A stretch of DNA of 29,228 nucleotides from Spirochaetia bacterium (GTDB taxonomy: Bacteria; Spirochaetota; Spirochaetia; Treponematales; Breznakiellaceae): assembly GCA_025997655.1 (NCBI GenBank), contig BNUW01000011.1:1-29228 (forward strand), in the 5' to 3' direction. Positions 7,693 through 15,141 of this stretch are shown here, piece by piece (within the stretch, counting starts at the first letter, position 1; every line of letters starts with the position of its first letter). Under the pieces are notes generated by a model, which made no database searches, had not been told where the DNA came from, and was given only the letters and a program-made list of their open reading frames with translations. Both the position numbers and the translations under genes were made by a program.

Positions 7693-9054
7693 ATGAGTGA
7701 AAACGAAACCTTCGATTTTACGATTGAGGAGTTGGGAAACCGCAATATCCATTCGCCTATCGCCATGTCAAAAACCCATGGGGACATGATCGCGAATTAT
7801 GTTACGGATGACGAGTTCGTTCTGCTCAAGCCCCAGGTAAAGCTGGGCGCACAGGCCGCTGTCAAGCGCAGCCATGTGGTTGAATGTGCCGGGCCCCGGG
7901 AAATGATCTACTTTACCCCCCACCATGTTCATGCGGGAATCGTAAGCTGCGGGGGTCTCTGTCCGGGGATCAACGACGTGATCCGGTCCATCGTCCGCTG
8001 CCTCTCCCGCTACGGGGTAAGTCGGATTTCGGGGATCCGCTACGGTTACAAGGGATTTCTCCCGGAATACAAGTTCGATATTTTGCCCCTTTCCCTGAAA
8101 AATGTGGACGATATCCACAAACTGGGAGGCACCTTCCTGGGCAGCGCCCGCGGCGGCGGTAAAGAGGTTGCCAAAATCGTGGACGCCATTGAGCAGCTCA
8201 ACCTAAATATCCTCTTTACCATCGGCGGAGACGGCACCCAGCGGGGTTCCCTGGATATTGCCAACGAAATTGAAAAGCGGGGATTGAAAATTGCCACTGT
8301 GGGTATCCCCAAAACGGTTGACAACGATTTCTCCTTCATCGACCGCTCCTTCGGCTTTGACACGGCGGTTGCCGAGGCGGTGGAGGTGGTAACCGCCGCC
8401 CACATGGAGGCCAATTCCCAGATCAACGGCATAGGCCTGGTAAAGGTGATGGGCCGGGAATCGGGGTTTATCGCCGCCCATACCGCCCTGGCCAGTCACG
8501 AAGTGAATTTCGTGCTTATCCCCGAGGTACCTTTTGACCTGGATGGCCCCAACGGTTTCCTCCATCACCTGGAGGATCGGATTAACCGACGGCACCATGC
8601 GGTGATACTGGTCGCCGAAGGGGCTCTGCAGGATCAGTTGATAACGGAAGTAAAAACCGATGCCGGTGGTAATATTAAGATGGCCGATGTGGGCACCTAT
8701 CTGCGTGACCGGATTCAGAAATTTTTTGATGACAAGAAAATCGAGACCAACCTCAAGTATATCGACCCCAGCTATATGATCCGTTCCGCCCCGGCGGTGC
8801 CCAGTGACTCCATTTACTGCGAGCGGCTTGGTAATGCGGCGGCCCATGCGGCCATGGCGGGAAAAACAAAGCTCATCATAGGTCTCGTGAACAATGAATT
8901 TGTACACCTCCCCACTAAGGTGGTTATTGCCCACCGCAGCCACGTGGACCCCGAGGGCAGCCTCTGGCGGGATACCCTGGATGCAACCCATCAGCCGGTA
9001 CTGATGACAAACAACGATACTGCATTCACCAATGAGTACAGTATCCCTACATAA
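7693..9054 (+). CDS. pfk: 6-phosphofructokinase, long plant/trypanosome-like clade
   Basis: A 453-residue phosphofructokinase that phosphorylates fructose 6-phosphate in glycolysis. The N-terminal extension of about 80 residues precedes G-G-L-C-P-G-I-N-D. The phosphoryl-donor loop is GGDGT (178-182), with Gly181 at the position that is Asp in pyrophosphate-dependent enzymes, while PKTVDND (206-212) has Lys207 where E. coli ATP-PFK has Gly. This Gly/Lys combination is the one found in ATP-dependent trypanosomatid-type enzymes, so ATP use is favoured over PPi. The M-G-R-E-S-G-F-I-A substrate segment is intact. It is a single-gene unit with a strong promoter. A pyrophosphate-linked annotation would be the main alternative. 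Confidence 0.9.
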   Translation: MSENETFDFTIEELGNRNIHSPIAMSKTHGDMIANYVTDDEFVLLKPQVKLGAQAAVKRSHVVECAGPREMIYFTPHHVHAGIVSCGGLCPGINDVIRSIVRCLSRYGVSRISGIRYGYKGFLPEYKFDILPLSLKNVDDIHKLGGTFLGSARGGGKEVAKIVDAIEQLNLNILFTIGGDGTQRGSLDIANEIEKRGLKIATVGIPKTVDNDFSFIDRSFGFDTAVAEAVEVVTAAHMEANSQINGIGLVKVMGRESGFIAAHTALASHEVNFVLIPEVPFDLDGPNGFLHHLEDRINRRHHAVILVAEGALQDQLITEVKTDAGGNIKMADVGTYLRDRIQKFFDDKKIETNLKYIDPSYMIRSAPAVPSDSIYCERLGNAAAHAAMAGKTKLIIGLVNNEFVHLPTKVVIAHRSHVDPEGSLWRDTLDATHQPVLMTNNDTAFTNEYSIPT

Positions 9055-9070
9055 AGCCTGCTGACAAAGC

Positions 9071-9207
9071 CGGGAGGAGCGGGGCATGCCGGGCGCTCAT
9101 GCTGTTGGGGGAATCCACTCCGGGAGCCCGGCCCTAGGGGGCCCGAATAGGTCTCCCTACGCGGGGAAACCCAAATGCATTCGACCCGTCACGCCCCGCT
9201 CCTCCCG
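9071..9207. ncRNA. GC-rich foldback, candidate structured RNA downstream of pfk
   Basis: Perfect 15-bp inverted repeats CGGGAGGAGCGGGGC (9071-9085) and its complement (9193-9207) enclose about 107 bases. Inside are further stems: CCGGGC-g-CTC (9089-9098) with GAGCCCGG (9124-9131), and GGT-c-TCCC (9150-9157) with GGGA-a-ACC (9164-9171). No protein frame explains this. The size and long closing stem resemble 6S-like RNAs, but I could not identify the family's conserved bubble, and the SRP and tmRNA signatures are absent. No U-tract follows either end. It sits 16 bases after the pfk stop and 28 bases from the convergent gene, so a bidirectional transcription barrier is an alternative. Confidence 0.4.
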
Positions 9208-9235
9208 CTGCGGCATCATTATGTCGCCAAAGGTA

Positions 9236-9997
9236 TTAGATTAAACGGATGGTGTGGGCCTTATTGGCAGGGTGAAAGGTTCCGTACAGAACCGGCGGCG
9301 TTTCATCCTTCAGTGAGAGGGTGGTGGTCATTCCGTCCGGGTGAATCACCGTCACCGTGTTGAGGCTGCGGATCAGGCCGGAAAAGAGGACGGGGAAATT
9401 GCGGGTCAAATCTGATAGCGCATCATCCCCCAAGGCCGATTGGGATTGCAGGTAGCGGATAAGGATTTCACATTCCCCCCGTGTTTCCTCCGCCCTTAGG
9501 AGGGGCGCGAAATCCAGGGATGTATGCAGGGTACGCATGATCCCCAGAAGCAGGGGGTTCACCACCGCACAGTAATAGTGTTCTCCCTCCAAATGGTACC
9601 AGTGAAAAATGGCTTTCCGTACCGCCCCGCGATCCATCATACAATTATTTTTATAGAAAACATCCGCAAAATCATCCAGCCCTTCGTCAAAAAAGGTGTT
9701 AAAATCTTCCCGGCTGATTTTTTTATACCGGTCAAAATCGGTCTGCGCAAAGACCATGTCTTCAAGACCGATCCCCGGCTTAGCCTTTTTAAAATCCAGT
9801 TTGCCCAGTTCCGCATGGACCACACAGATACGCGCGTATCTCCGGTCAAGCCGCCGCCTGACCAGCCCCGGCTGGGCGCCGGTAATGCCGCTGCTCATAT
9901 CCGCAATATCACTGAGGACCGGCATTTTCACCATAAGTTCTGCGGGCAGATTCCGGAGAAGCCGCAGGAAGGATTCCACGGCAGGATCAGAGTTCAT
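9236..9997 (-). CDS. Conserved-looking hypothetical protein
   Basis: A soluble protein of about 253 residues that I do not recognise. It has no signal peptide or membrane helix and is mixed alpha/beta with a charged middle (D-F-D-R-Y-K-K-I-S-R-E-D-F-N-T-F-F-D-E-G) and a His/Tyr-rich stretch (W-Y-H-L-E-G-E-H-Y-Y). The ATG at 9997 is preferred because the preceding gene ends at 9987, giving an 11-bp coupled overlap; an in-frame ATG at 10036 would overlap it by 50. The context (behind a SpoU-type RNA methyltransferase) hints at an RNA-related role but proves nothing. Confidence 0.7.
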   Translation of the reverse strand: MNSDPAVESFLRLLRNLPAELMVKMPVLSDIADMSSGITGAQPGLVRRRLDRRYARICVVHAELGKLDFKKAKPGIGLEDMVFAQTDFDRYKKISREDFNTFFDEGLDDFADVFYKNNCMMDRGAVRKAIFHWYHLEGEHYYCAVVNPLLLGIMRTLHTSLDFAPLLRAEETRGECEILIRYLQSQSALGDDALSDLTRNFPVLFSGLIRSLNTVTVIHPDGMTTTLSLKDETPPVLYGTFHPANKAHTIRLI

Positions 9998-10820
9998 ATA
10001 GCTCGTGGAGAAACAGGGTCGCCGCCTGGGCAACATTGAGGCTTTCCATGACGCCGCTCCCGGGAATACGCACCAGACTGGTACACAGTTCCTTTATCTC
10101 CGGGGGCAGGCCCGTTTCCTCATTGCCCACCACCAGGGCGATGCCGGGACGCCCGCCGTCGGCATTTTTCCCAACTACCGTTTTTAGGTCCCGTATCCGG
10201 AGCCGTGCCCGGTGGTCCGCCCCAATGATATGCAGGGATTTAGCGGCGCTTTTCAGGAAGGCCGGTGCATTCCGCAGCTTTCTGAATGTGACATGTTCCA
10301 TGCCGCCCTCCGCAACCCGGTAAGCGCTGGTGGTAAGCTGGGCGGCCTCGTCGGTATCGGAAAGCACCACTAAGGGGGTGTCGAAAAAAGCGGCGGAACG
10401 GACTATGGCGCCCAGGTTGTGGTCGTTCCCCACAGAAAACAGGATGAGCCCCGTCTTCCCCTCCCGGGCCCAGGCGTCAAGGTCTTCCTGATTGACGGGC
10501 GCTATCTCAGGTTCATCGATCATGGCCGCAACCCCCTGGTGCCGGTTGCTTTTACAGACCCGTTCCAGCTCTTCGTCATCGCATATCTTGTAGGGCCGTT
10601 TCCGTTCGGCCAGGTATTTGCACAACCCGGTAAGCGGGGGCAGCCGGTCCTCCCGGAGGAAGAGCCGGTGGATAGTTTCGGGGTGGTACTCCCCCAAGGT
10701 GGTCACCGCATTCCAGCCGCAGACCGCCAACTCCCTGGTCAGTTTGTTACGCACGGGGTAATGATAAATTACCCCGCCCGGACTTTCAAGCGGACCTCTG
10801 TCAACGTATTGGCCGAGCAT
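9987..10820 (-). CDS. SpoU/TrmH family RNA methyltransferase
   Basis: A 277-residue SPOUT-class methyltransferase that would 2'-O-methylate rRNA or tRNA using S-adenosylmethionine. The three SpoU motifs are visible: V-G-N-D-H-N-L-G-A-I-V-R-S-A (motif 1, about 149-162), L-V-V-G-N-E-E-T-G-L-P (motif 2, about 233-243) and I-P-G-S-G-V-M-E-S-L-N-V-A-Q-A (motif 3, about 255-269). The first 120 residues form an N-terminal substrate domain of RlmB/TrmH-type length. The start overlaps the end of the upstream lipoprotein gene by 20 bp and the stop overlaps the next gene, so the three form an operon. The exact target nucleotide cannot be told. Confidence 0.87.
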   Translation of the reverse strand: MLGQYVDRGPLESPGGVIYHYPVRNKLTRELAVCGWNAVTTLGEYHPETIHRLFLREDRLPPLTGLCKYLAERKRPYKICDDEELERVCKSNRHQGVAAMIDEPEIAPVNQEDLDAWAREGKTGLILFSVGNDHNLGAIVRSAAFFDTPLVVLSDTDEAAQLTTSAYRVAEGGMEHVTFRKLRNAPAFLKSAAKSLHIIGADHRARLRIRDLKTVVGKNADGGRPGIALVVGNEETGLPPEIKELCTSLVRIPGSGVMESLNVAQAATLFLHELYEL

Positions 10821-11916
10821 TGTTTGGCCGGGAAAAGTTGGTCAGCTCCAGCAACAGGGGAAGGTGGTCACTCAGCCCATAACCGGAACGGGGGTTATAA
10901 CGGGCAGGGGTCCCCTTGGCGTTGGTGAAGGGCTCCTCCGCCAAAACCCGGCACCTGCTAAAGTCCCAGCCCGCCTCATCAAAGAACTGCTCTGTTAACA
11001 GGAAATGATCGATGGTTTCCCAGTTATTCTGATAGTAATAGGAGCCATTCAGCAATTCCTGCCCCCAAGGTGAATAGAATGCCGGCACCGACGCGCCAAA
11101 GGAAGCAGCCACCGGGGGTTTTTCACCGCTCAGAACCAAAAAGTCATCCCGGTTCCCGATAAGAGCCGCCGCGTCAGGATCATCCGGCAAGAGTGCGCTC
11201 AGTATCTTTCCATCCCGGCGGTAAAACTCGTCATGATTTTCGTTCAGGTCCCCCATGATTACCGCAGGTACATACGGATGATCCTTCCGTATCTCCCGAA
11301 TCCGCCGGAGGATACTACTGGCGGAAGCCCGGCGCAGGGTTTCGGTCTGGTCCTCCCCGCCAAGCTTGGATTTCCAGTGGCAGACAAAGAGGACCAGGGG
11401 GGTATTCTCCGGGCGCAGCCACAGTTCCAGTACCGGCCTCGGCACAGCTTCCTGGCCCCAGACTATCCCATGAACACGGGTTTCCGTAAAGGGGATACGG
11501 CTTACCACGCCAATCCCCTGGGACATCCCCTTGTTGCCGGCAAAATAGGTCCAGTTATAGCCGTACTTTGCAAGCTCCCCCTGGGCAAGGGCTTCCAGGC
11601 ATTGGAGATTTTCGATCTCCATCAGCGCCAAAACATCCGGAGGGTCCCCGTCTATCGAATCTATTGCCCGGGAAATAGCGCTGATCCTGGCGGAAAATTT
11701 TTCCTCCGCCCAACCCGCCTCATTGAGGTATTCGCTATACTCATTCCCAACCTGCTCCCCGTCAAACAGGGTCTGCACATTCCAGGAGAGCACCCGTAAA
11801 CTACCGGAGGACGAAGCGCCTTCCACCCCCGTCGTCTCCGGCAAATGGCAAGCGCCCATAAGCAATGCCGGGAATATACAGAACGGCAAAGCCCATCTTC
11901 TAAAAAACTTTTGCAT
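10801..11916 (-). CDS. Endonuclease/exonuclease/phosphatase-fold lipoprotein
   Basis: A 371-residue protein with a lipoprotein signal (M-Q-K-F-F-R-R-W then a hydrophobic run, lipobox L-M-G-A-C with Cys23). The mature part has the EEP fold: L-S-W-N-V-Q (metal/substrate Asn), A-L-M-E-I-E-N (catalytic Glu), F-V-C-H-W-K-S-K, I-M-G-D-L-N-E-N (Asp/Asn) and the C-terminal G-L-S-D-H-L-P (Asp/His pair). It is likely a membrane-tethered nuclease or phosphodiesterase facing the periplasm or surface, perhaps for nucleic acid scavenging. The ATG at 11916 is set by the AGGGGG just upstream, which lies inside a terminator-like stem. First gene of a three-gene operon. Confidence 0.85.
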   Translation of the reverse strand: MQKFFRRWALPFCIFPALLMGACHLPETTGVEGASSSGSLRVLSWNVQTLFDGEQVGNEYSEYLNEAGWAEEKFSARISAISRAIDSIDGDPPDVLALMEIENLQCLEALAQGELAKYGYNWTYFAGNKGMSQGIGVVSRIPFTETRVHGIVWGQEAVPRPVLELWLRPENTPLVLFVCHWKSKLGGEDQTETLRRASASSILRRIREIRKDHPYVPAVIMGDLNENHDEFYRRDGKILSALLPDDPDAAALIGNRDDFLVLSGEKPPVAASFGASVPAFYSPWGQELLNGSYYYQNNWETIDHFLLTEQFFDEAGWDFSRCRVLAEEPFTNAKGTPARYNPRSGYGLSDHLPLLLELTNFSRPNNARPIR

Positions 11917-11945
11917 AAAAAGCCCCCTACACACCGTAGGGGGCT
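11917..11945 (-). terminator. Intrinsic terminator overlapping the lipoprotein RBS
   Basis: A perfect 10-bp stem (AGCCCCCTAC/GTAGGGGGCT) with a 5-base loop is followed on the minus strand by TTTT and at once by the ATG at 11916. It suits termination of the upstream kinase-BON gene, which ends at 11978. The stem's 3' arm contains the only purine-rich ribosome binding site (GTAGGGGG) for the next gene. Confidence 0.8.
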
Positions 11946-11977
11946 CCCATAAAAAATGCTTTAGCGGGCGATAAAAA

Positions 11978-12799
11978 TCAGGGCATCACACTATATTCCT
12001 GAACAACCTGGATCTCCGAACGAACCCCGCGCACCCCGGTGAGGTCCTTCGCGGCGGAAACTGCGGCTTCCACCAGGGTCTGGGAATTGGCAACCCCGAA
12101 GAGGGTCACCTCCCCCCCGGATACCGCCGCTTCCAGGAAATGAATAGGAAGTTCCTTCTCGTATAAAATATGGTGGATAATCTGCTGCCCAAGGGTCATT
12201 TCCGCTAAGCGTTTTGTATTCTGGGCTTCCATATCGGCCCCAATCGCCTGCTCCCAGAGCTCCTTGATGATCTTCGCCGCCAGGGATGGGTGCAGATTGC
12301 CCGTATTCAAGGTAAGGTGGTAATTTGAGGGGTCCTTCCATTCAATATCGAAGAAATACCGGTGGAACCCGATCCGGTCGCGATCACTCTGGTCGATAAT
12401 TTGCCGGGCTCGCTTATCATCGCAGTGGAAATAGCTTTTTACCCGTTCGCAGCGTATATCCATAGGGGCAACCAGGAATACCGAAAGCACCCCAGGCATA
12501 TTCTTGAAAACCGCCGCGGCGCCCCGGCCAATAAAGACACAACTCCCCGTCCCCGCTTCGGTGAGCATGGCGGTTTTCAGGTAATGCAGATAATCATCCC
12601 GGTCCTGGGACAGGGACGCGAAAAACGACGGTTTCCGTTCATCGTATTTTTCGAGCTTATGCCCCGCAACCCCGTAGGACTTTATCCTATCCTCCAGGCT
12701 CGGCTTATCCACAAAACGGTAATCCAGCAGTTTTGCCAATTCGTTGGCGGTTTCATCACCCAGGGATGCCAGTTGCCGTGAAATTGTAATGATTGCCAT
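11978..12799 (-). CDS. Cytidylate-kinase-like protein fused to a BON domain
   Basis: A 273-residue cytoplasmic protein. Residues 1 to about 185 match the cytidylate-kinase-like family (AAA_26): I-T-I-S-R-Q-L-A-S-L-G near the start, then V-F-I-G-R-G-A-A-A-V-F and F-L-V-A-P-M-D-I-R. The usual GxxGSGK P-loop is not seen; the family has a modified loop. Residues about 200-270 resemble a BON domain (V-T-L-F-G-V-A-N-S-Q-T-L-V-E-A-A followed by G-V-R-G-V-R-S-E-I-Q-V-V). The ATG at 12799 follows AGGAGG by six bases; an in-frame ATG at 12832 is rejected. A regulatory or nucleotide-sensing role is more likely than CMP kinase activity. Confidence 0.75.
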   Translation of the reverse strand: MAIITISRQLASLGDETANELAKLLDYRFVDKPSLEDRIKSYGVAGHKLEKYDERKPSFFASLSQDRDDYLHYLKTAMLTEAGTGSCVFIGRGAAAVFKNMPGVLSVFLVAPMDIRCERVKSYFHCDDKRARQIIDQSDRDRIGFHRYFFDIEWKDPSNYHLTLNTGNLHPSLAAKIIKELWEQAIGADMEAQNTKRLAEMTLGQQIIHHILYEKELPIHFLEAAVSGGEVTLFGVANSQTLVEAAVSAAKDLTGVRGVRSEIQVVQEYSVMP

Positions 12800-12820
12800 A
12801 GAATCCTCCTGACTCTCTAT

Positions 12821-12849
12821 AGCATAAGGCATGGGAGGCGTTCTGTCAA
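12821..12849 (-). promoter_or_regulatory. Promoter of the kinase-BON gene
   Basis: On the minus strand TTGACA (12849-12844) and TATGCT (12826-12821) are 17 bases apart; predicted start near 12814, shortly before AGGAGG and the ATG at 12799. Confidence 0.65.
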
Positions 12850-12854
12850 AAGAC

Positions 12855-13094
12855 CTATTTCTTGACTACTTCACCAAAAAATGGAGGATTGTGTATTGAA
12901 GGCAATATGAAAATCATCATATGATGTAAAATGATGCTCCGTAAGAAACCTTGTCCCTCGGCGCAGGTTAACACCGTGTCATCGGTATAGAAACAGAGGG
13001 GATTCAGGAGGTCTATGGTTTCCGGTTTATCGGTTTTGTGATTGTTAAACTCATAGATACTGCCGCAGATATCCCCGATTATTGCGCCTCTCAT
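12855..13094 (-). pseudogene. Truncated ADP-ribosylglycohydrolase (N-terminal remnant)
   Basis: The first 45 or so residues (G-A-I-I-G-D-I-C-G-S-I-Y-E-F-N-N, then F-Y-T-D-D-T-V-L-T) match the start of the ADP-ribosylglycohydrolase family, including the metal-binding T-D-D. After V-L-T-C-A the sequence no longer resembles the family, and a stop ends it at 79 residues, against about 260-300 normally. The start has a good AAGGAG. It lies in an AT-shifted, decayed island and ends six bases before the kinase-BON promoter, so a deletion or insertion has removed the catalytic remainder. It is probably non-functional, since the second Asp cluster is missing. Confidence 0.7.
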
Positions 13095-13139
13095 GGCTAC
13101 TCCTTATGTATTATATATAAAAAAACCGGGAAAGTTTTC

Positions 13140-13267
13140 AAAACTTTTTATATATACCGACAGTCATTCGATACTCTGGCAACTTTCTCATCGTATTCGA
13201 TGCTGATGGTACTGCCGCACCCGGAACAGACTACTTCTACGGCCCCCGCTTCACGGAGGAGATTAAA
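13140..13267 (-). pseudogene. Out-of-frame second copy of zinc-ribbon segment
   Basis: Translating the minus strand from 13267 gives F-N-L-L-R-E-A-G-A-V-E-V-V-C-S-G-C-G-S and then I-S-I-E-Y-D-E, a clear duplicate of the last 36 residues of the gene just upstream. The copies are offset by 103 bases, which is not a multiple of three, so the second copy is out of frame and cannot be read from the first. It has no start codon of its own. Confidence 0.65.
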
Positions 13268-13511
13268 GATACTCTATGCTGACGGTTTTTCCATCATAAT
13301 CAATGTGGATGATACCGTTGCAGTGATAGCAGGTTACGTCTACGGCGTCTGCTTCCCGCAGGAGATTAAAGGAAAATTTTGCGGTTAATCGTTTGCACCG
13401 GGGGCAGTAGATCGAACAGAGGCGGCCTGAGTTTTGGATGGTGTCATTTGGTTCTTCATTGTCCTTATCCCCGAGAACCTGACCCCAGTTTAAAAGCCAA
13501 TTGGCAAGCAT
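13263..13511 (-). CDS. Small zinc-ribbon-like protein
   Basis: An 82-residue protein with two cysteine pairs, Y-C-P-R-C-K near residue 35 and V-T-C-Y-H-C-N near residue 61, spaced like a four-cysteine zinc ribbon. The second pair sits in a module (F-N-L-L-R-E-A-D-A-V-D-V) that is repeated, frame-shifted, directly downstream. No ribosome binding site is seen before the ATG at 13511, so the start is uncertain. It may be part of a decayed gene, as its neighbour on the same strand is a truncated hydrolase. Function unknown. Confidence 0.45.
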   Translation of the reverse strand: MLANWLLNWGQVLGDKDNEEPNDTIQNSGRLCSIYCPRCKRLTAKFSFNLLREADAVDVTCYHCNGIIHIDYDGKTVSIEYL

Positions 13512-13668
13512 GGGATTTATAACCGTATCAACATCGTATGCGTTTCATCAAATGTATACTTCCCCAGGAAAATGCTTGGTAAATACCATATCCTAATTCT
13601 TTCCTGAGATCAAGATATTTCGAAGATTTTTTTTACTTTTTTTCGTAAAAAACCAAATTAGGAAAAAC

Positions 13669-13740
13669 CACCGACCACACGGACCCTCACGGACTGTACT
13701 TCCCTATATTTTCTTTTCCGTGTGGTCCGTGTGGTCGGTG
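13669..13740. repeat. Intergenic palindromic repeat (CCACACGGACC type)
   Basis: Perfect 17-bp arms CACCGACCACACGGACC (13669-13685) and its complement (13724-13740), with a nested inner pair CACGGA (13688-13693)/TCCGTG (13717-13722). It lies in the 300-base gap upstream of argG, which otherwise holds AT-rich sequence and the argG promoter. Architecture is like the palindrome at 17731-17808 but the sequence differs. Confidence 0.8.
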
Positions 13741-13771
13741 ATTAAAAATTCTTCTATTTTGGAACTGGCTC

Positions 13772-13800
13772 TTGCCAGAACATATGCCTTTTGTGATAAT
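13772..13800 (+). promoter_or_regulatory. argG promoter with extended -10 and possible operator
   Basis: TTGCCA (13772-13777) and GATAAT (13795-13800) with a 17-base spacer and an extended -10 TG at 13792-13793. A small palindrome CTGGC-TCTT-GCCAG (13765-13778) covers the -35 and could be a repressor site. Predicted start near 13807. Confidence 0.6.
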
Positions 13801-13825
13801 GTCTTCTATAAAGAGGAGCAGTTCC

Positions 13826-15109
13826 ATGAAGAAGAAAATCGTCCTCGCCTATTCGGGCGGTTTGGATACCACGGTGATTATCCCCTGGCTCAAGGAAAAC
13901 TACGACTGCGATATCGTGGCGGTCTGTGTGGATGTAGGCCAGGAGGCGGACTGGACAACGATTAAGCAGCGGGCTCTGGATACGGGCGCAATTGCCTGCT
14001 ATGTGGCGGATGCAAAGAAAACGTATGTGGAGGACTACGTGTGGCCCGCCCTGAAGGGTAACGCCCTCTATGAGGACAAGTACCTCCTGGGAACCTCCAC
14101 CGCCCGCCCCCTCATCGCCAAGATCCTGGTGGACTATGCCAGGAAGGAAAAAGCGGTGGCCATCGCCCACGGCGCAACCGGTAAGGGCAACGATCAGGTC
14201 CGCTTTGACCTGGGGATTATGGCCTTTGCGCCGGATATTGAGATTATCGCCCCCTGGCGGACCTGGGACATCAAGAGCCGGGATGAGGAGATTGCATACC
14301 TGGAAAAGCGGGGGATACCGGTCCCGATGAAAAAGAGCGATTCCTACAGCCGGGACGATAACCTCTGGCACATATCCCATGAGGGTCTGGAACTGGAGGA
14401 CCCCCTGAACGAGCCTTCCCTGGGCCGTATGCTCAAGATGACCGTCCCCCCGGAGAAGGCCCCCAACAAGGCTGAGTACGTGGAGCTTGACTTTGAGAAG
14501 GGCATCCCCGTGGCGGTGAATGGCGAAAAGCTTGACGGGGTGAGCCTGATCCAAAAGCTGAATAAGATTGGCGGCGCACACGGCGTGGGGATTATCGACC
14601 TGGTAGAAAACCGGGTGGTGGGGATGAAGAGCCGCGGGGTCTACGAAACCCCCGGGGGCAGCATACTCTACTACGCCCACCAGGAACTGGAACACCTATG
14701 CCTGGACCGCCAAACCTACGCCTTCAAGCAGCAGGTCGCTCAAAAGCTGGGAGAGGTCATCTACGGCGGTCTCTGGTTCACCCCCCTGCGGGCGGCGCTT
14801 TCCAGCTTTGTGGATTCCACCCAGGAAACCGTCACCGGCAAGGTGCGGCTCAAGCTCTACAAGGGCAGCATTAGTGCGGCGGGTGTCAACTCCCCCTATT
14901 CCCTCTACAACACCGATATCGCCAGCTTTACCACCGGCGAACTCTACAACCACGCCGATGCCAAGGGCTTCATCCGTCTCTACGGCCTCCCGATACTGGT
15001 ACGGGCGCTCATGCAAAAGGCCAACAAAGGCAAGGGCAAGGGCGCGAAAGTGACCGGCGATAAAACCACCAAGTCTAAGGATGCTAAGTCCAAGGGAACC
15101 GCGGGCTGA
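13826..15109 (+). CDS. argG: Argininosuccinate synthase
   Basis: A 427-residue enzyme that joins citrulline and aspartate with ATP in arginine synthesis. The N-terminal PP-loop [11 protein letters not shown] (residues 6-16) and the [12 protein letters not shown] segment are diagnostic. The ATG at 13826 follows AGAGGAG and is right at the family's N-terminus; an upstream in-frame ATG at 13772 would place the promoter inside the gene. The last 30 residues are a lysine-rich low-complexity tail (G-K-G-K-G-A-K and repeats of K-S-K) beyond the usual family end. Spacing of 32 bases to the next gene on the same strand suggests cotranscription with methylthioadenosine recycling genes. Confidence 0.95.
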   Translation: MKKKIVLAYSGGLDTTVIIPWLKENYDCDIVAVCVDVGQEADWTTIKQRALDTGAIACYVADAKKTYVEDYVWPALKGNALYEDKYLLGTSTARPLIAKILVDYARKEKAVAIAHGATGKGNDQVRFDLGIMAFAPDIEIIAPWRTWDIKSRDEEIAYLEKRGIPVPMKKSDSYSRDDNLWHISHEGLELEDPLNEPSLGRMLKMTVPPEKAPNKAEYVELDFEKGIPVAVNGEKLDGVSLIQKLNKIGGAHGVGIIDLVENRVVGMKSRGVYETPGGSILYYAHQELEHLCLDRQTYAFKQQVAQKLGEVIYGGLWFTPLRAALSSFVDSTQETVTGKVRLKLYKGSISAAGVNSPYSLYNTDIASFTTGELYNHADAKGFIRLYGLPILVRALMQKANKGKGKGAKVTGDKTTKSKDAKSKGTAG

Positions 15110-15141
15110 GAACAAAAATTGTATAACCAGGGAGCTTTTGT

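Noticed and set aside
8203..9087. A 294-codon minus-strand frame opposite pfk
   Set aside because: Antisense shadow of a clearly conserved phosphofructokinase.
9071..9207. Assignment of the foldback as SRP RNA, tmRNA or RNase P RNA
   Set aside because: The SRP GGAAGG/AGCAG tip, the tmRNA tRNA-like 3' end and the RNase P core motifs are all absent; only the generic foldback is reported.
13754..14695. A 313-codon minus-strand frame opposite argG
   Set aside because: Antisense shadow of argG; His/Val/Gly-rich composition is typical of GC-driven antisense frames.
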